Source of the DNA: Plasmopara viticola
Lineage: Eukaryota; Oomycota; Peronosporomycetes; Peronosporales; Peronosporaceae
Length of the DNA: 64,000 nucleotides
Assembly (NCBI GenBank): GCA_001695595.3
Contig: MBPM02000011.1
Span: 620,001-684,000 of the forward strand
Reading direction: 5' to 3'
The translations under genes were made by a program, and so were the position numbers. Positions 12,739 to 24,486 of the stretch are shown here, in pieces (the first letter of the stretch is position 1; each line of letters starts with the position of its first letter). The notes under the pieces are model-generated. The model did not search any database and was not told where the DNA came from. It worked only from the letters and a program-made list of their open reading frames with translations.

Positions 12739-13455
12739 ATGGCACCACCACTGAAGTTTGAACTCCCCGAGGTGGACACAAATCCCTTTAAGATGGCTGC
12801 AATCGGAAATCTACAATTATTGAAAACGCTTGTGGAGCCGAATGACAACATCGAGAGAGGCAAAGTGCCTACACCTTTGAATGTGAAGGCAAAGGATTCG
12901 TATGGATGTACGGCGCTGGTTTGGGCTGCTAGAAATGGTTATCTTGAAGTCGTGGAATATCTTGCAGACCATGGCGCCGATCTCGAAATCATCAGCTTTG
13001 GCGGTCTTCGTCCTCTTCACCATGCTATTAATCACTCGCGACTGCCCGTCGTCGAGCAGCTGATTCAGCTCGGCGTCTGTGTTGAATCGAAAGACGAAGC
13101 TGGTAACACGCCTCTGCATTTTGCAGCGTCCAGAGGGATTTTGAATATCATTGTGCTACTGTTGAATGCCGGCGCCAAGGTGAACGTCACTACTTTGCAA
13201 GAAGTTTCTCCACTGATGAAGGCCGTGTCGGCTGGTCATATTGCTGTTGTTGAGAAGCTTTTGGACAACGGAGCAAGCCCTAATCACACTAATGTAGAAG
13301 GTAACACGGCCCTTCACCTCGCAGCTCGCGGTGGCTTTCATTCTATTGTGAAAGCGCTTTTAAAGGCAGGTGCTACCCCCACATTTCGTAATAAAGCTGG
13401 AAAGACGCCCCCAGAGCTCGCCTTGTCGTCTAGTATTATAGAATTGCTGGGGTAA
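12739..13455 (+). CDS. Ankyrin-repeat protein
   Basis: The 238-residue reading starts at the first ATG (MAPPLKFELPEV). The frame is open a further 120 bp upstream but has no ATG there, so an earlier exon is possible. About six to seven ankyrin repeats fill the protein: a degenerate first at about 15-32, then 55-84 (GCTALVWAARNGYLEVVEYL), 88-120, 121-153 (GNTPLHFAASRGILNIIVLL), 155-187, 188-219 (GNTALHLAARGGFHSIVKAL) and a truncated last at 220-238. The TPLHxAAxxG helices and the GA-N/D loop residues are well kept. There is no signal peptide, membrane segment or catalytic domain, so it should be a soluble protein-binding scaffold; the partner is not predictable. It ends 94 bp before the next plus-strand gene. 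Confidence 0.9.
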   Translation: MAPPLKFELPEVDTNPFKMAAIGNLQLLKTLVEPNDNIERGKVPTPLNVKAKDSYGCTALVWAARNGYLEVVEYLADHGADLEIISFGGLRPLHHAINHSRLPVVEQLIQLGVCVESKDEAGNTPLHFAASRGILNIIVLLLNAGAKVNVTTLQEVSPLMKAVSAGHIAVVEKLLDNGASPNHTNVEGNTALHLAARGGFHSIVKALLKAGATPTFRNKAGKTPPELALSSSIIELLG

Positions 13456-13549
13456 CATTAAAAGTAGATTTCCTTTACAATTATTTAGTACGCATCTTCC
13501 AAAACCTATACATTTGCACAATACATCGGTAAGTTCACTTCTGCACTAA

Positions 13550-14665
13550 ATGATGGCAGCACCGCTGGGACTCGAAACAAAGGCTCAACGAGGTATCTTT
13601 GTCACGTACATCTGGCTGTGGGTGAGCTATGGAATGCTAAATGAGCTAGCTAAGCTTCAAGGCATACGCTTCAACTCGGCCTGTGCCGTGGTGATGCAAT
13701 CGCTGTTAAAGCTGCTTTTGGCCACCTACATGTACTTGACTTCAGACACCCAGCCAACGTTACCGCTAGCCACGCGCATCCGCTTTATGCTGGCTCAAGG
13801 CCAGGAACATCGGGGTCTTCTCTTGCTCTACTTTATTCCGTCAGGGCTCTATGTGGTCTATGACGTGTTGTCTTACATTAATTTGCGCGCGTTCGACGCT
13901 ACAACCTATTTCCTGCTGATGCAGTTCCGGCTTGTGGTTACTGGAGTCCTGCACCAGATGATGTTTTCAAAAAAACTGAATCGCTTTCAGTGGATGTCTT
14001 TAGGCATCACAACGATGGGGTGCACGATCAAGACGCTGGGTTCGCAGGACCCCAACAAATCGGCTACGCTGCGTGTTAAGGATAATGACCCGACGCTCAT
14101 GGCTTACGGAATGTTGTTGGTACAAATCCTTAGCAGCACTTTTGCAGGCGTGTACAATGAACTGCTTTTAAAAAAACAAGCTGCAATTCCGGTGAATCTA
14201 CAAAATATCTTCATGTACCTCGACTCTATCGTCTGCACCATGGGAATGCTCGCGCTAGGACTGACTGGCCAGACTGCTCAAGAAGCTTTAACCATTGCCA
14301 ACTTTAGCGTGCTCTTTTCTTTCTACGTGCTTCCGATGGTGCTCATCATGTCATTTATTGGAGTGGTTACAAGTCTATTTCTTAAACAGTTGGACTCGAT
14401 CCGCAAAGCGATCGCCAGTGCATTAGAGCTAGTCCTTCTACCGCTGCTGAGTGCTTTGCTTTTTGGTTAACCATTAACACTATACACAGTGACTGCTGTT
14501 TCCTTTGTAAGTTTGGGCGTTTACATTTATTCCTTACCAGTCGAGACGAAAGCGATGGATGTATTGCCCCAGTACATTAAGGTGGCCTCGACCGAAATGG
14601 TCCAAGACAAGACTGACACAGATGTTACTGACAGTGTGTCCAGCCCCACCAATAAGTTAAGTTAA
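13550..14665 (+). CDS. SLC35A-type nucleotide-sugar transporter with an in-frame stop
   Basis: The first 306 residues are a multi-pass membrane protein of the nucleotide-sugar transporter family (UDP-galactose/CMP-sialate type). These proteins exchange nucleotide-sugars for nucleoside monophosphates across the Golgi or ER membrane. Family hallmarks are LRAFDATTYFLLMQFRLVVT near 115-134, the AGVYNELLLKK motif near 199-209 and NLQNIFMYLDS near 215-226. A TAA at 14468-14470 interrupts the frame right after the LLSALLFG motif. The same frame then continues without further stops for 64 codons (PLTLYTVTAVSFVSLGVYIY, then a hydrophilic tail ending PTNKLS) to a TAA at 14663-14665. That continuation is the expected last membrane helix and cytosolic tail. 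The stop is a nonsense mutation (a Tyr codon would fit), a sequencing error or a readthrough site. If real, it removes the final helix. Confidence 0.88.
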
Positions 14666-14824
14666 CGTTAATACACAAAAGCTCTAGTCTTGTTTGTTTC
14701 GTCTAGGCATGTACTCGTAAAAGAAGGTAGGTAGCTTTTGGTAGATGGAATATTTGTCAGGCACGTCGTGTGCTTAACATCTATTCGTCACAAAACCACT
14801 AAAAGTATCGCATCGTAGCAATTG

Positions 14825-15148
14825 CTACAGATAGGAGCCCACCATATGCGCTTCGTCGCTATGCCTTTGAGCCTGTAGGTGACGTGTAGAATTCCTAAAT
14901 TTCCTTGCCAAAGCGATCCCAGAGCACCATAATAAGGAAAAGAAGGAAAAGGATTCCATCACCACAGCGCTGAGGATTCTTAGCTCTAGAGAGATGCAAG
15001 AGCGCAAAGAAGCCTCCATCAGCTCTTCTGCATGCCTCGTATTCTTTAAATTTACTTGAGAGACGGCTTTCGCTGCGGCGGTCGTCGTGGATGCCTGCAC
15101 TTCTAGCGCTGGCATATCGCTATTTTTATTAGCACTTGTAGTGTCCAT
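14825..15148 (-). CDS. Hypothetical small protein, one hydrophobic segment
   Basis: A 107-residue frame begins at ATG 15148, with a stop three codons upstream. The N-terminal third is Ala/Thr/Ser-rich. A charged stretch follows (NTRHAEELMEASLRSC), then a hydrophobic segment at about 60-80 (LSAVVMESFSFFSLLWCSGI) that could span a membrane, then a basic tail. I recognise no family. It is convergent with the transporter, 160 bp away. The internally consistent composition argues mildly for real coding. Confidence 0.35.
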   Translation of the reverse strand: MDTTSANKNSDMPALEVQASTTTAAAKAVSQVNLKNTRHAEELMEASLRSCISLELRILSAVVMESFSFFSLLWCSGIALARKFRNSTRHLQAQRHSDEAHMVGSYL

Positions 15149-15450
15149 GCATTTTTAGTAATATGATTTTTGTGTGTGCCGCACAATCGTACGTTTCTTT
15201 TGTCACGTCGCTCTACTTTAGTAGGCAATGAGCGAAACAAACTTGATAGTTGCAAAAAGTGATAACGTGTTATATAGTAGCAGATAACCCCTCTGGCAAA
15301 AAACGAATAGGCCAGAAGAACCAGCATCGGCGCAAAGACGTTGCCTTTTAGACTCTAATCTTTTCTACAGAAGCAGCAGTCTTCAAACAGGAGCGGCCTT
15401 CTCTGCGCCTTGAACACCAAATCAGCAGAACTTCTATGTGGAGCGTATTT

Positions 15451-15700
15451 TTAAGCTGGGGAGCTTGTATGAGAACCAGTAGCTTGTCCGCTGTTTATTG
15501 AGAGAAACTCTAGAACCTCCTTTGCTTGAGCGTCTCTCCTGCAGACAAGCTTCTGGCTCGCTATCCATGGCACAAGCAAAGTGTTTGTGGCAGATGCTGT
15601 CATGGTAGTAGGCGCTGCCTTCGTTGCTGTTTCAGATTTTGCAGGCACAGCCGTACCAATTTAGTTGCAGTCGTATCTGTGGAAGTCTAAAACGTTGGCG
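15451..15700 (-). pseudogene. Possible coding relic, Ala/Thr-rich
   Basis: A minus-strand frame (MPAKSETATKAAPTTMTASA, then VCRRDAQAKEVLEFLSINSG) extends upstream past one stop with protein-like wording. Its Ala/Thr-rich start resembles that of the neighbouring 107-residue frame, so the two might be fragments of one gene or paralogues. No family is recognised. Confidence 0.2.
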
Positions 15701-15882
15701 TTGCCTCGACCAACGTAGAATGGTTCGGCCAATCGACGATTCTTTTGATGCTTGATTGTCCGCTGTTATGACTGAATCAGCTTTATGAATAATGATTGAT
15801 ACTACTAATCTGCTTCGGAAAAGGTTGGGGTGACGCCCTCCTTCCAAGCGCGGGGGCTAAATGCTCGCGCGCTTCGGGCAGG

Positions 15883-16126
15883 TGCTCTCGGGCATCTGCA
15901 GGTCTCTAACGAGTCTCACCCTCGACGCGACGGTCTCCAGCACCGGGCGCCACCTGGGCTCCTACCAAGTCAGAGTAAAGAAAATAATGGAAGACCCTCA
16001 CGATCTCGGTGCTGGCTGCACTGCCCGCCGAACGAGACCCGACGTATGCGGACACCGTGGACTAGCCAGACTAAGCCTAGCACGTGCATAACTTGGCAGC
16101 GCGATAACGTAATACAATACAATACA
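15883..16126 (+). repeat. Dispersed repeat copy 2 (TG...CA bounded, LTR-like)
   Basis: Matches 5234-5473 in the opposite orientation over 244 bp, from TGCTCTCGGGC to GTAATACA. A wider block is flanked by a 13-bp direct repeat, atactactaatct, at 15799-15811 and 16127-16139, which could be a target-site duplication of a larger insertion. The right copy overlaps a short ATACA microsatellite. No transposase or reverse transcriptase frame is present. Confidence 0.6.
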
Positions 16127-16139
16127 ATACTACTAATCT

Positions 16140-19100
16140 CTACCATTAGATGTTCGAATTTTTGTGGAGATTGCTACATAAAGCCAGGCTTTCCATTCGA
16201 GAAATTTAAAGATATCTATTTTGTCTAAAAATACGCTCAGATCTATATCCACAGCATGTGATTAGTGCATAAAATTAATCAGTCTCAAATTTCAATCTTT
16301 TGCGCGTGTCGATCCACTTAAACCCGATTGATAAACGTCCTGCACGACTTTATGCGAAAGGCGTTGTGTGACTATGTGCCCTACAGACGCAAGATGCTCC
16401 ATAGATATAGCTCACATAAAGAAAAAAATACTATTTATGTCATTATTATGACAGTCTGCAACTCGCAATTTTTTTGACATAGATCTTTTGTGGTATTACA
16501 TGCTTACCTCTCTCGCTGAACCCTTTGATACTCTAAGCCATTTTTTCACATTAGCATTGCAATAAGTTCACTCTCCGCTATTAAAAGTTTAGCTCACGAA
16601 TGCGGCTCCTCATGGCAAATAAAGCACAGAGTGTCCTCTAGTACATGTCCGACTCTTTCAGTCTCAACAAGTGCTTTTGAATCGCATTGATTCTGGCTTG
16701 AACAGGAGCTGAATGCACCTTATTTAGGCGGCACACGAAAAATAAGATGCCTGCGTTGCCGCCAGTTTTGATGCTTACTCTTCTTCACATGCACACCAAC
16801 GTATTCGATTATTAGCCTTACCTTGAGCTTTGACAGTTTGCCGGAACCAGAAGGCTTTGTAAATAAGTAAATATTTTCATCAGCGGTCCTTACATGTTTG
16901 ACAGCCTTAATGTACGTGCAAGAACAAGAATTGTAATTACATAGAAATGACGTTTTCTCTCCGTCTAAGTGACCGATAATCTGGGCATCGTGCAACTCTT
17001 GACGTAAATCATACTCGAGATTATAGTCTTTTAAAAAAGAATAAGGACTGAATCAGCCAAATTTATCGTAAAGCAAGCCATCTACCAAAATACAGCGAAG
17101 CTTTTCTTTTGCTGCCAAGGTCTTATACAACTGACTACTTTATCTTTGTCTACAGCAAAATTTACACTAAAGGCTCTGGTTTCTATACCTAACGGATTTG
17201 TTCGTCGATAAAGCTCTCGTCCCTGCCAATGTTAGGCAATACATAGTCTGGATTTTCAGTTTGTGTTCACCAGAAAAGCTACTTTTCACAAGAAAGAATT
17301 AATAGCCGCCATACCAGAGTGGTGCTTTATCGCCAAGCTGCAATTAAAATTAACTATTTCGTAATAAGCACTCTAGGCTCGTGAAACCTTCTAACAAAAC
17401 GTGTTTCTGCGACAAAGCTATTTGCATTTTATTACTGCTTTGTAAACCGCCTCTACCCTAATCAAAATTTTCGTAGAAATACGTTTTTTGAAAGCAAAAA
17501 GCTACCGGTCATAAAATACGAACTTTGCTTGCTACTATCAAAACAGTAACTATTGTTTACTGAGCAAATTTTAGCACATTGGCACAGAGGTTGTGTTAGT
17601 TGGTCCACGGACACGCCTACAATGGGTTTAAAGCCAGGAGCGGCTTTTTCACGGCAGTCCGGAGAAGCAATCCTGGCGAAGACTGTAAACCAAATCAAAC
17701 CTTTTTTTCATCGTCAACTTGTTTCTTAAGGAATAAGTCCTACACTTCGACTATTTGTGAAGACAGTCAACCGCGTAGGCATAGGAGCTTCTATCAGGTG
17801 TGACAAGTTTAGAGCAGCATCTTACACAGAGGAGGCGTTCAAAAAGATAGCTCATGCTACAGTAAACGACTGTTCACTATCGTAGGTCATTATGATTACG
17901 AAGTGTGCAATGTAACGAGTTGAATTTGCTAATGCAATTTCGGCATGTATTTATTTTTCTCTAAATATCATACCCAAAGCACTCGGTAGATTTTGTGCTA
18001 TCACGAAATAGGTGTGTCTCTAGTCACAAACTCATTCTAACTTTATTAGCCCCTGCACGAATATGATTATTTCTCAAAATGTGAACCGGCTCAAAAATCC
18101 ATTTTGTCTCTGTTGTGTGCGGGAGGCTACCATTTTTTTTAACAGTTCAGTTGCGTTATGACGTCAGATTTAACGTGTAAGCTCAATTTTATGCAACGGC
18201 CTCTTACAGGCACATATAGGGCATCTTCACATTGGCAGATGTCTCGTACAGCCGGTACACTTTTCGGCGATTTAAACATCGATTTCTGAATGTCGAACTG
18301 CTTCCCATTAGAACTAACTTAGACCCGTTAGTGGCAGATCTTTTCAGACAAGGAAAGTAATTAGCAGACGCAAGAACCCTATTGTCCTCTTCTATAAGAT
18401 CAATATCTTTGTGACTTGTTCGACTTAATATAAATGAGAATCTGCAATATAGTTGTGCAGAACAGACGCATGGACTATTTAGCTTTATGTTGTTGAGCTT
18501 GTCCAATATTTTGATCAAGGCAAGCCAGAGATTTAACTGGCATAAATTGATTATATTTCAAGGTTCAAAGCTAAGTACTTTCCGCTGTAGCTCTTTTTGT
18601 CACTTCAACGTGTATTGGTAAAATGAAAGATTGTAGTTAAATCGGACGACTTTGCAAAACGTGTCGACCTATGCACCCTCGGTAACTTTTCAACATTGTG
18701 TGCATAGGCTCTCAAACAATTCACGCCACTATCAAAATCGACCTTGTCATCATGCACTAGACAACCTGCTAAAAATTTTAGAAGACGCGGATTGGATAGG
18801 TCACTGATTGATCAGCTTGGTTTTGATACAAGCTGACAGAGCTTTTAAATGGTTCACAGCCATTCTTTCAACATCACCGACCCAAAGTCCTTAACGCAAG
18901 ACTGAGTTCAGCTCAGAATGTTTAATGACGCTGAGCTATATGCCTTTTATTTTGTGCAGATTCGTATTAAGGCGAGCTTGGTAAGCAATTGACATGCTGC
19001 CGTCAAGCTCAAAGCAATCGTGCTCTAGTAGCCACGAAAAAAATCGATAGATGACGAAAGAGGCTTAGCGTTTTTATTGCCAATCACATGGCTGTCTCAG

Positions 19101-20243
19101 TGGCGTCATTAGCGAAAGTAGCAATGTAGATACTAGTATAGCTCACGGTAGCTCAAGGTGGTCGATCAAATGTATTTGTAAAGTTGCAAATGTCAACACT
19201 CGCGCTAGGAAAATGCATGACTGCTGTCGCAAAATTGTTTGTGGTGCTTAAAACAGTAGCGCACAACTCTGGAGCAAAAAATATGGGTTTGAGCGTTTGC
19301 TGGTATATCAAGCTGCGTGTCGGGAGTCCGACCCTTCTTTCTTCCTTGAACAACATAATGAATGTAAGGATGGGACAGCTGTGTCCTACGGCACGCCATC
19401 ACCATCCCAGTGTCGCACTGCCAAGTACATGGCAGGGAAGAATGCAAGTACATATGATGGTACTTGCATCCAATAACACAATCTAACAACAAAACACTTG
19501 CTCAGTTTAAATTGAGTGTGTTCTACGTGAAATCAATTTAATTTCTCACATTCAACTTGAAGAAAGAAAAGAAGAATTAAGAAAGAAAAAGTAGTTGCAG
19601 TCTTTTCATTCTAATTCTCACGTTTAAAGTTACTCTCCAATACACAAGCCTCCTCTTCCAGCCTTCGCCTCTACTTTGTCCTACGTCTATCCTACCTTCG
19701 TCCTACCGTCCGACGCCATAACTTGTGCCTAACCTTGCAACGAAAGCTCAGTCGGAGCGTGCACAAAATGTCCTCGAAAAATATGACTGGAAAAGGCTGC
19801 TTTAACGCGCTAAGATATATGCAAATCTGCTTGGCGTCGGTACAAGAAGCGAACCCGATTTTGGTGAAAATAGCAGCTGGATACAGCTTTATGTCTGGTA
19901 GTACCAACGGCACGCGCATCAAAAATTCAATATCAAAAAGTTATCGAACTTGATTCAAATTTTCCTTAAATAATATGCTTTTCCAGACTTTCAAGGCACT
20001 GACAAGCTGTGACAACGGAGTTTCGCAGCTCGGAGACAAATAATGTACGTGAATAATGTGGTAGGATATAGGCTAGGACTTTTCGGTGAAGTTTACTTAA
20101 TCGATTAATAACTCAGCTTTAGGCAATTAAATGTCCCGCTAAACACAACCAACTACATAAGAAATAGAATGGCCGTCGACGTATATGTTATCGGTAAAAT
20201 CGAAAGCATCGGAAAAAACTTTTGATATTCGCAGTGCGATGGT
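16140..20243. other. Region without a supported gene
   Basis: Only short frames. Minor structures: a small palindrome (atgcaagtac, 19442-19451, against 19460-19469) and a pyrimidine-rich tract with repeated TCCTAC near 19640-19710. The plus frame at 19790-19950 (VQEANPILVKIAAGYSFMSG) is faintly protein-like but has no partner exons that I can see. Confidence 0.4.
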
Positions 20244-20311
20244 ACTTCGTACAAGGTGGTCTCTCCAGCGATACTTGCAGCTATCACTGAAGAGACCACC
20301 TTGTACGAAGT
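20244..20311. repeat. Hairpin with perfect 21-bp arms
   Basis: Arm 1 at 20244-20264 and arm 2 at 20291-20311 are exact reverse complements of each other, with a 26-bp spacer. The spacer itself contains a weaker palindrome around cttgcag. A transcript would fold into a long stem with a small loop. It could be a small-RNA precursor, a foldback element or a structural site. It lies far from any supported gene. Confidence 0.8.
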
Positions 20312-22924
20312 GAAGCTTGCAGCTTCTTAAGAATACTCTTTAGCTTTGGAATCCATCTATTACAGTCATTGTCTGCCGATTTAGTGTCTAAATTGGCCTA
20401 AACAACGACTATTTTTCTTGAACATGGGTCGATGACTCTTCAAATGACGAGATTGACAACTTAGCAAAAATTTACGCCCCAAAATCAAGCTTTTTGGCAT
20501 CGAAGATGAATAGCAGATACTCAAGTGACGGCATTGAGCTCGACGTCAGAGGACAATTTTAGAGCGCTAAATACATAAGCAAAAGAAGTGGTAATCTCTG
20601 CACACGCATTGCGACAGCTTTACACGATTATCTGTGAAGCAGCATTTCTATTAGAGCCCTCTTGGCAGAAATATATCGCCAACTCGCCGAAGGATTGCCG
20701 TCTTGCGCCCCATGGCTCGCAACACCATGCTTTTTGACAAATTTTTCGGCAGCGGCTTGTGGACCCGAGGACGGCCTCAATTGTGGTCCTAACGCCTCCA
20801 ATCCTAGCTGTGGAATGTGTAGTTCTGTCAAAAATTCTCAATATAATTAGTATAATTAGTACAAGTGTCTTCGTGCCAGGGAACACTTCGGCTTACGATC
20901 GCGAAGAAATAGAATTTAATCCCTAATAATATTCGGAGTGAGCATATTTTCTTAATTCCGTTTCAATACGTAACCAAGAATTCTATCCGCGGGATACTTG
21001 CGCTTGTACTCTTTATCGAGAAACAAGAAAAGAGGGCGATGTTTAAGCATTTATGCGGCTCCTTCGCGATGATGTTGCTCGCATCCAAATTTGATGGACG
21101 CAGTCAAGCGCTTGTCAAGCAGTAACACCAACTATTTTGCTCTCTCCAGAAGTCATAGCTTCTCGTTTTCGCAATCTTGCTGAACCAATTATCAAATTTT
21201 AATTAAGTGATCGCATCACTCCGCGGAAAAATTTGCCGACTTGGGGCTTTTAGGATAGCGGTCGGGGTACTTCTTGCTCATAATTAAGAAAATGGATCAC
21301 CTGATAGTTCAGTCTATCTGCAATATGTGTCTGCATACTGCATGGTGCCAGCGCTTTGCGCTTACCTGTCAGCATTAAAATAAAGGGCTTAGTAATGGCT
21401 ACTTGGAACATTAGGTGTTTTCACATCCTCTAAGAAATATGAAGTGTACACGCCAAGCCCCAATAGACTATGACCTTTTACAAAATTAATGAAGTGCGGG
21501 TTTCAGCAACATGAGTAGCTGCATTTGTGCCAATTTTTGCATTGTCAATACCAAATCTTGAGCTCCAAACCTTTTTAGTCAAAATCTTCTTTAACATCTT
21601 GCTTTTGAGCCATATTGTTTTTAAAGAGTCATAAGCCTCTTAATATACAACAATGTCTCCGACGTTACATACGGCTGAAGCCACGATTTGCTAACGTTAA
21701 TGAAGCGCGAGGGTCGGCTAACCAATGCAAGTAATAAATTCGGTGTGTCTCTCAAAGTGAGCGGAGTCACTTGTACAAATTAGAGCATGGTCGTCTAGCG
21801 CTTAAACGTATATGCACAGCAAGTTTTTTACAACGTGCTTTAGTCGCTCTATCTGATTATCCGTCCATCGATAGAGATGTCCAGTCTGATGCTAGAAAGT
21901 CTGACAGCGCTGTTACAGATTGATCTCGTGAAGCAAGCCCTCGATCGGAGACAAATGTCTCGAAAGTCATGTTGTCTTTTTACACGATCGAGGATCATCG
22001 CAGCTGTTTTGACACCGTAAATTGTGCCCAAGACAAGCCGTTTTGCTCAGTTGGTCAGCAAAGGCTACGATACCAGCGATTCTGTCAGATTGATAGGAAG
22101 GCTTGATATAGATTCATATTAGTGAGCGCAATAGTACCGGGGAATTTGCAAATTGTTGCGCCTACATTTGAGGGGGGCAGTACCTATCGCACACTTTCTT
22201 AAGCCACATTTAGGCGAATTAATTTTTTCAACTTGGGTCAGCAATGGTGGGTGTTTGATCAGCCAAAAGTCGTGTCTGATCGAGATTACTACTAAGCCAT
22301 AGAGTCTGCGTCTAGTAGTGCGTTGCCGATAACGATGTCGGACGCGATTGTTCTGGATCTGACAAGATCAAGCCAGCCTTTTTATTGGCTCTCCGGGCTA
22401 ATATTTATAAATTTGAGGTATTCTTTTCGAGAATAGCTGCCTTGCCACATCTACCTTATATGCACTTCATTTATTTTAAAGAAATGGCAGGACCGAGCCT
22501 GATTCAATGAAGCCGGCCAATTTTTAGTGGCCTTGATTACAGTGGGGCGTCATGTTTTCCGAGAAGAAAAGATTAGAAAAAAATTCCGCGCTAATTATGC
22601 ACTCATCTGCACAAGCGTAACGTCTATTTGTGCGCGAGCACTCAAGCACTGCTCACGGAAAGCAGTGAGTTTTTTACGTATGCAGTCCCGCGATCTTCAC
22701 GACTGTGAACAAAACTAACAATAGGTATATCTAGTCATATACCTCGTATTAATCGAAGAACTGCGGAAGTAGACGATCAGACATCACGAACGCATCAAAT
22801 AGCCTTTTAAGCACTACGAACCTTTTCTAGAGCATACCGCTCGAAGCATTGACAGCAAATATTATTTCTGCTTTATCCCCACATGAAGAGTTGTAAAGCT
22901 TGCTAAGCGCATTGTACATTACAC
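20312..22924. other. Region without a supported gene
   Basis: Short frames only. The plus frame at 20662-20850 and the minus frames opposite it read plausibly in places but match nothing I know. No RNA gene is recognised. Confidence 0.4.
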
Positions 22925-23418
22925 ATATCCTCGTCGTTGTAAGAATATCCTTAACCAGACGATCCCGAAACATTATCGAAAGCACAAAACTCATTCCAAA
23001 AACTACTCTGGCCACATAGTGATTTTTTAATATGATTTTTTTGCTAAACCCTAAAACCCTAAAACCCAAACCCTAACACCTAAAACCTAATCCTACAATT
23101 GGTCGACAGACGAGGACATCCAACGAACTGACAACGACAACGTTTTATAATTCCAGATCAGCAACAACAGCAACAGGAAATTGACCAGCATTGACAACAA
23201 ACACAAATTAAACACGATCCAAATCAGCATCAACAATGTCAAGAATGTATTGAACGACTGGAATGACTGGAGCAACAACTCCAGAGTTCGAACGAACGTA
23301 TTGCTGCATTAAAGACAAAGCGAAAGCCAAATCCACGTTCAGAACGGCGTCCTAGACAATTCCTAGATGATGAAGAGGCGAAAAGAAGCACAATAAAGTA
23401 TCATGCTTTTCATGCTAC
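22925..23418 (+). repeat. Family A repeat, diverged copy with telomere-like tract
   Basis: This copy aligns in the same orientation as the satellite at 37.5-64 kb. It begins at the tcgtcgttgtaagaatatcc motif, passes through ctttggcc-like sequence and a telomere-like tract, then the Gln-rich coding relic, and stops at catgctac (23418). It is clearly more diverged than the satellite units are from one another. It carries the TGA that interrupts the coiled-coil part but still has CAG where satellite units have TAG. It may be an intermediate between the ancestral gene and the satellite. Confidence 0.8.
23044..23093 (+). repeat. Interstitial telomere-like tract
   Basis: Reads gctaaaccctaaaaccct, then more CCCTAAA/CCCTAAAA variants, before degenerating into cctaaaacctaatccta. 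This is the clearest telomere-type sequence in the window. CCCTAAA on the plus strand corresponds to the TTTAGGG telomere repeat of plants and oomycetes. It sits inside the family A repeat at the position where satellite units have their degenerate versions. Confidence 0.85.
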
Positions 23419-23419
23419 T

Positions 23420-24486
23420 GCAGCTGGGGCAGTCGCAGAGTTGCTTCTTAGGGATTGCTCTACACCGGTCGTAAAAATTGTCTCAGCATAAGCTTCTTCC
23501 TTGATTTTATCGATGGCGAGTTTTCGTACAACCAGGATTTTTACCTCTGATCGTTGGCATTCTCGGCCCTGGGGTGACCCAAAGAACTGCGCTGATCGGC
23601 TTGATCAGTACGTGCTTTGACGCTTGAGTCGCTCTTTTCTTTTGATGACAAATAACCAGATCCACATCCTTGCATGGGCCCGTGATCATCATCTGCATCC
23701 TTATTCACTTCTGTAGCATAAAAAGCATGGAATTGTGTTGTGCTTCTTTTCGCCTCTTCATTATCGAGGAATTGTCTAGGACGCCGCTCCGAACGTGGAA
23801 TTGGCATTGCTTTTTCTCCAGTGCAGCATACTTTTGTTCGAACTCTGTAATTGTTGTTCAAGTCGTTCCAGCCGTTTCAGTCCCTCAATACATTTTCGAC
23901 ATTGTTGATGCTGGTTCGCAGCGTGTTGAATTTGTTTTTGTTGTCATTGCTGGTCGATTTGCTGTTGTTGTTGTTGCTGATCTGGAAATATAAAACGTTA
24001 TCGTTGTCGGTCCGTTGGATGTCCTTGTCTGTCGACAAAATTTAGATATGTGGCCAAAGTAATTTTTGGAATGAATTTTGTGCTTTCGGAAATGTTTCGG
24101 GATCGTCTTTTTAGGGATATTCTTACAACGACGAGAATAGCTGTGCGTCAATATAGCTCTTTATAAATGCACGGAAAAATTCATACGCTTCATTGGCGTT
24201 GGCAGCGAGCGGCTCTTGAAAACTTCAAAAACACGCAATTGACTGTTTTTATATCTTATAGACTGCATACTGTCATCGAGATCTGTCAAACTGACGTCAG
24301 AGTCGCTAAAATGACCCATACTTACATCCATTTCCGGCTCAATCAAGTCGATGATTAACAGGGGCTCGCATTTTCGAGCATCGGACATCGGAAGTTCTTG
24401 TACACCAACTAACGGTGCTGAAGATAAGCCTGACACGTCTTCAGCCGGCGAAAGGGAAGCCTGGGTAAGTTTATTGTTTTGCTTAA
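23420..24486 (-). repeat. Family A repeat, inverted old copy without telomere tract
   Basis: A full-length unit in reverse orientation (1067 bp between gcagctgg anchors). It keeps longer open frames than the satellite units, including 23541-23861 (acidic KDADDDHGPMQGCGSGYLSS) and 24161-24436 (SDSDVSLTDLDDSMQS). Where satellite units have a 70-80-bp telomere-like segment, this copy simply reads GGCCACATATCTAAATTTTG and continues. It keeps Arg and Gln codons where satellite units have TGA and TAG, though it has other stops. Confidence 0.8.

Noticed and set aside
12817..13341. Minus-strand ORFs over the ankyrin gene
   Set aside because: Antisense shadows of well-conserved ankyrin codons.
14462..14489. 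A short intron removing the in-frame stop of the transporter
   Set aside because: The GT...AG interval would be only 24 nt and would delete the conserved PLTLYT motif, so it is not a credible intron.
19442..19469. Small palindrome as a regulatory operator
   Set aside because: Arms of 10 bp in AT-rich DNA with no gene nearby; not enough to claim function.
19184..19492. 100-residue plus ORF and 95-residue minus ORF
   Set aside because: Each is open by chance opposite the other; neither has recognisable features, and the plus start is not supported by context.
1..22900. RXLR or CRN-type effector genes
   Set aside because: I looked for a signal peptide followed by RXLR or LFLAK motifs in the open frames and found none that was convincing.
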